Source: Quillaja saponaria (taxonomy: Eukaryota; Streptophyta; Magnoliopsida; Fabales; Quillajaceae). Taken from it: a stretch of DNA of 64,000 nucleotides. The translations under genes and the position numbers were made by a program. Positions 61,080 through 64,000 of this stretch are shown here, one piece after another (the first letter of the stretch is position 1; every line of letters begins with the position of its first letter). The notes under the pieces were generated by a model. The model ran no database searches. It was given only the letters and a program-made list of their open reading frames with translations, and was not told where the DNA came from. Where the stretch lies: assembly GCA_029379385.1 (NCBI GenBank), contig CM055611.1, positions 8,122,001 through 8,186,000 of the forward strand, written 5' to 3'.

Positions 61080-61480
61080 AAATCATTGATGAGTCATTTC
61101 ACGTTGTCTCATCATTGGATTAGATTTTTGTAAAAGACTACATCTCCATCCACCTGTCACCATTGATGATCCTTTTCCACCTCTTCTCATCACTGAATTA
61201 GGATTTTACAAATTAGGATTTTGCAAAAAATTACAACTCTATCTGACTTATCATCATTGATAAGCCCTTTCCACATCATCTTATCACTGGGTTAGGTTTT
61301 TTCAAACATTACAACTCCGCACCTCACTTATCACCATTGATGAGCCATTTCCACGTTGTCTTATCACTGGGTTAAGTTTCTGCAAACAACTTCATTTCAA
61401 CTATTATCGTTGATTAGCCCTTTCCATGTCGTCTCATCAATGGGTTAGTTTATGCAAACAATTTCACCTCAACAAATCTC
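61080..61480. repeat. Minisatellite in first internal domain, about 80-bp units, five copies
   Basis: Units of the pattern TCACCATTGATGAGCC, TTTCCACGT, GTCTCATCACTGGGTTAGG, TTTTGCAAAC and ACAACTCC. Copies are diverged, and one is expanded by a short internal duplication. Confidence 0.88.
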
Positions 61481-61642
61481 AATGCATAACCTAGCCTTTT
61501 TTTTTTTTTTTTTTTCTTCTTTCTCTTCATTCTACACAAACTCAACCATCTCAATTTTTTTTTTCCCTTCGACTGCTTTGTTTTTTTACTATAACTCCAC
61601 CATAACCAAAATTCTCTTGGGCTCCACATCCTAGTTGAACTT

Positions 61643-61655
61643 GGCTCTGATATCA
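61643..61655 (-). promoter_or_regulatory. Primer binding site of the tandem element (shared LTR)
   Basis: Minus-strand TGATATCAGAGCC, one change from the tRNA-iMet complement, adjacent to the end of the middle LTR. Confidence 0.8.
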
Positions 61656-62427
61656 TTTATTGGGAATTATATAAAATTTTATTTCTATCTTCAATGAGTT
61701 ATAATAAAAATAACAAAGGTTAATAAAATCAAAATATATGTAGGAGAGAAAAGAAATAAAAATCAACAACACAATATATAACGAGATTCGGCCTTTTGCC
61801 TACATCTGCTGATGAGAAAAGAATTCACTAACCCTAACGCTTAGCCATACCACATTTCTACTAATCTCTCTTACACCCCTACTCTTGAGAGGTTTTTCAC
61901 AAATATTAGATCTATCTCTTTTTTATACTTACAACTCTCGCAAGCCTACATATTTATACTACATAGGACTTGCCCAACAAGTAAACTTTTCTTTTACTTT
62001 ATGAAAACTTTACAATCATCTAATTAGATTTATTTACCCACCAAGATGAATCTAATTAGAAAATTCCATCAATTTCTAATTAGTTATTTCTCGCCTATTA
62101 AGAATAAATTAATTAGGAAATTTTCATCAATATCTAATTAATTATTTATTGCCCACCAAGAATAAATTAATTAGGAAACTGTTAAATAAGGATTTAGGTC
62201 AAAATCTTACAATCTCTACTTTTGACCCAAATCTTTCTAAACAATCTTCAATACCTACACAATGCATCATCTACCATCAACAGTAGAATTATCAAAATTT
62301 CACACGAGCCTTACTCATTGAGAGTCATCACTCCATCGAAAGTCTCTACTTGCTCATAGTGAACAAACCATGATATCTTCTAACAACAACAATCTATATG
62401 TATGTGGCCATTTTCTCTCACCTAAAA

Positions 62428-62745
62428 TCATTGATGAGCTCTTTCTACTTCGTCTCATCACTGGATTAAATTTTTGCAAAAAACTACAACTCCACTTTAT
62501 CTGTCATTATTGATGAGCCATTTTCACGTCGTCACATTACTAAATTAGGTTTTTGCAAAAATTGTAACTCCATTTGACTAATCACCATTGATGACCGCTT
62601 TCACGTTGTCTCATCACTAGGTTAGGTTTCTGCAAACACTACAACTCCCCATCTTATCTATCACCATTGATGAGCTATTTTCATGTTGTCTTATCAATGA
62701 GTTAGGTTTCTGCATACAACTCCATCTCAACAAATGTCAATGCAA
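62428..62745. repeat. Minisatellite in second internal domain, about 79-bp units, four copies
   Basis: Same unit type as 61080-61480, with four copies rather than five, so the two internal domains differ in copy number. Confidence 0.88.
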
Positions 62746-62889
62746 AATCCTAACCCTTGTTTTATTCTTTCTTTTCCTTGTACATAATCTCAAAAATCTC
62801 AATTTTTTTTTCTTTAGCGCCTTTGTATTTTTACAATAGCTCCACCATCACTAACATTCTCTTGAGCCATCCACATCTCACTTGAACTT

Positions 62890-62902
62890 GGCTCTGATAC
62901 CA
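62890..62902 (-). promoter_or_regulatory. Primer binding site of the tandem element (5' LTR)
   Basis: Minus-strand TGGTATCAGAGCC, an exact tRNA-iMet complement, two bases from the LTR end TTCCCAACA. Confidence 0.88.
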
Positions 62903-63230
62903 TTTGTTGGGAATTATACGAAATCTCCTTTCAATCTTCAATGAGTTATTGTAAAAATAACAAAGATTAATAATAACAAAATATATGTAGAAGAGAAGAG
63001 AAACAAGCATCAACAACACAAGATATAACATGGTTCGGCCCCTTACCTACATCCACGCATTCAGAAAAGAATTCACTAAAATTTTAAGAAATATTATCTA
63101 GAAAGAGTACACTTTACATATAGTGTTTTCACTCACTCAGGCTACATCTCTATTAATCTCTCTTACACCTCTACCTCTAAGAAGTTCTCACAAATATTAG
63201 ATCTCTCTCTTTCTTATACCTACAACTTGT

Positions 63231-64000
63231 TGTCGATAGTAATCACCTAAGTGCACGCATCGTAACAAGTAATATAATGAAAAAGTAGAGTGTCAAACCT
63301 ACAAGAAATTGCAACTAATATCTAGCTAAGTACTAAAATTAACACAATCTTAACTTTATTCAAACAAACAAATTAGGGTTGAAAAACTAATCTAATATAA
63401 ACCTAATTAATGACATATTAAACTTAAGAATTTAATGGAGAAAATCTAGAATTACAACTTCCATCACACTTCACTTGGATTATTATTATCTTATCATGCT
63501 TAGTTATAGTGCCAAATTATTAACCTAGGGTTCTTATTCAATTATAAATATCTCTCAAATTGCTTATAATTATACCTTACTTAACCAATTCACTATATGT
63601 CTATGAAAATTAAATTAAGTAAGATTTATTAAGACTTGACCTAAATTGGTTACACAAGGTATATATGTATATGTCTATTCTATATACGAATCAAATTCAA
63701 AGAACAAGGTGAATGAATTCAAACTAGTGTTGTATCACTCTAGGCTAAACCTATATTTATTTTGTCAATGTTTATCTAAGTTACCAAATCAATCTAATTG
63801 GTGATCAAGCAATTAGAGACATTTAGCATGAAATGAAGTAAATAACATAAATATTAAACCCTAAGCAATTCATAAACAAATTTAAGTCAAACTATATATG
63901 AGTTCCATTATAATCCTAGAAAGGGAATTACTCTATGCTATTTAGTGTAAACATGGATTTAAACAATAAAAACATCAAGCAAATACAAGAAAGTAAAGAA
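63231..64000 (-). mobile_element. Partial LTR, minus orientation, running off the window
   Basis: Begins TGTCGATAGTAATC immediately after the truncated LTR of the tandem element. Its reverse complement matches about 36240-37000, with the same order of phrases: TTCATTTCATGCT, CAATTAGATTGAT, and a CACTCTAC phrase near the end. It therefore belongs to the same LTR family as 35595-37020. Its far end lies beyond the window. It interrupts, and so postdates, the tandem element. Confidence 0.75.

Larger units (their letters stand above)
60692..63230 (-). mobile_element. Tandem small non-autonomous LTR retrotransposon (LTR-INT-LTR-INT-LTR)
   Basis: On the minus strand the order is a truncated LTR (63230-62905), an internal domain (62904-62212), a full LTR (62211-61658, 554 bp), a second internal domain (61657 to about 60900) and a deleted LTR (about 60900-60692). 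LTRs begin TGTAAGATTTTGACC and end TTCCCAACA. A tRNA-iMet primer site follows two of them, and a purine-rich AAAAGTAGAGAT precedes the middle LTR. The internal domains (about 0.7 kb) encode nothing and are largely minisatellite. The small size, lack of genes and shared-LTR tandem form are the hallmarks of TRIM/SMART-type elements, although the LTRs are longer than typical for TRIMs. Confidence 0.82.

Noticed and set aside
61080..62745. Possible CRISPR-like array because of regular repeats
   Set aside because: Units are about 80 bases, diverged and contiguous without unique spacers. They lie in an LTR retrotransposon in a plant genome, so they are a minisatellite.
5979..62902. tRNA-like matches at TGGTATCAGAGC sites
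   Set aside because: These are retrotransposon primer binding sites next to LTR ends (5979, 38457, 61643, 62890), not tRNA genes. No cloverleaf surrounds them.

Overview
The window is a repeat-dominated stretch of a plant nuclear genome, most likely a eudicot. It is AT-rich and carries plant-type Ty3/gypsy and Ty1/copia retrotransposons primed by tRNA-iMet, a CACTA (En/Spm) DNA transposon remnant, endogenous caulimovirid (pararetrovirus) fragments and small MITEs. It holds one intron-containing host gene. There is no prokaryotic signature, CRISPR array or rRNA/tRNA gene. The species cannot be fixed from the sequence.

Left part, about 1-24650: a decayed endogenous pararetrovirus is split into three pieces (85-213, 11958-12602, about 24153-24650). 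A Ty3/gypsy element (214-11957, target-site duplication ATTTT) cut it once. A long LTR (12603-24152) cut it again. The gypsy element's 5' LTR contains a reverse-oriented LTR of a second family (662-4436, TSD AAAAC). The 12603-24152 LTR contains an internally deleted two-LTR element (13718-18197, TSD GAATT) and a solo LTR (18306-21517, TSD GATTC). The TSDs and the resumption of the interrupted sequences give the order of insertion directly.

Middle part, about 24650-38070: a CACTA transposon remnant with an En/Spm-type accessory protein pseudogene, about 160-bp repeats and a degraded 3' terminus near 33917 is interrupted by LTR 24950-31463, which itself holds LTR 26260-29285. It is followed by the 3' part of a long gypsy-like element (33918 to about 37020) and a second pararetrovirus copy (about 37030-38070) that contains an internal inversion.

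Part 38071-47580: a degenerate Ty1/copia element with both LTRs, gag, integrase, RT and RNase H (38071-42982, TSD TTTAT), a decayed satellite-like array of about 160-bp monomers (43005-43740), and another solo LTR of the TGTTATAAC...GGTGTGACA family (44576-47279, TSD TAAAT) with a 38-base G homopolymer and a 103-bp segment duplicated exactly just outside the LTR.

Right part: a host gene with a candidate TATA box and leader exon near 48430-48835 and six coding exons from 53477 to 58119. It encodes a 509-residue protein with an N-terminal Cys/His cluster, a canonical PHD finger and a C-terminal CW-like zinc module, probably a nuclear chromatin reader. Beyond it lie a TIR element, short repeats, a tandem array of a small non-autonomous LTR retrotransposon sharing one LTR between two internal domains (60692-63230, minus strand), and the start of a further LTR that runs off the window (63231-64000) and matches the one at about 35595-37020 in reverse.

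The most interesting signal is in the seven related long LTRs. Through considerable divergence they keep a stem-loop with compensatory base changes, two short palindromes and a segment bounded by splice-donor-like and splice-acceptor-like sequences. This suggests a structured, possibly spliced, LTR transcript.
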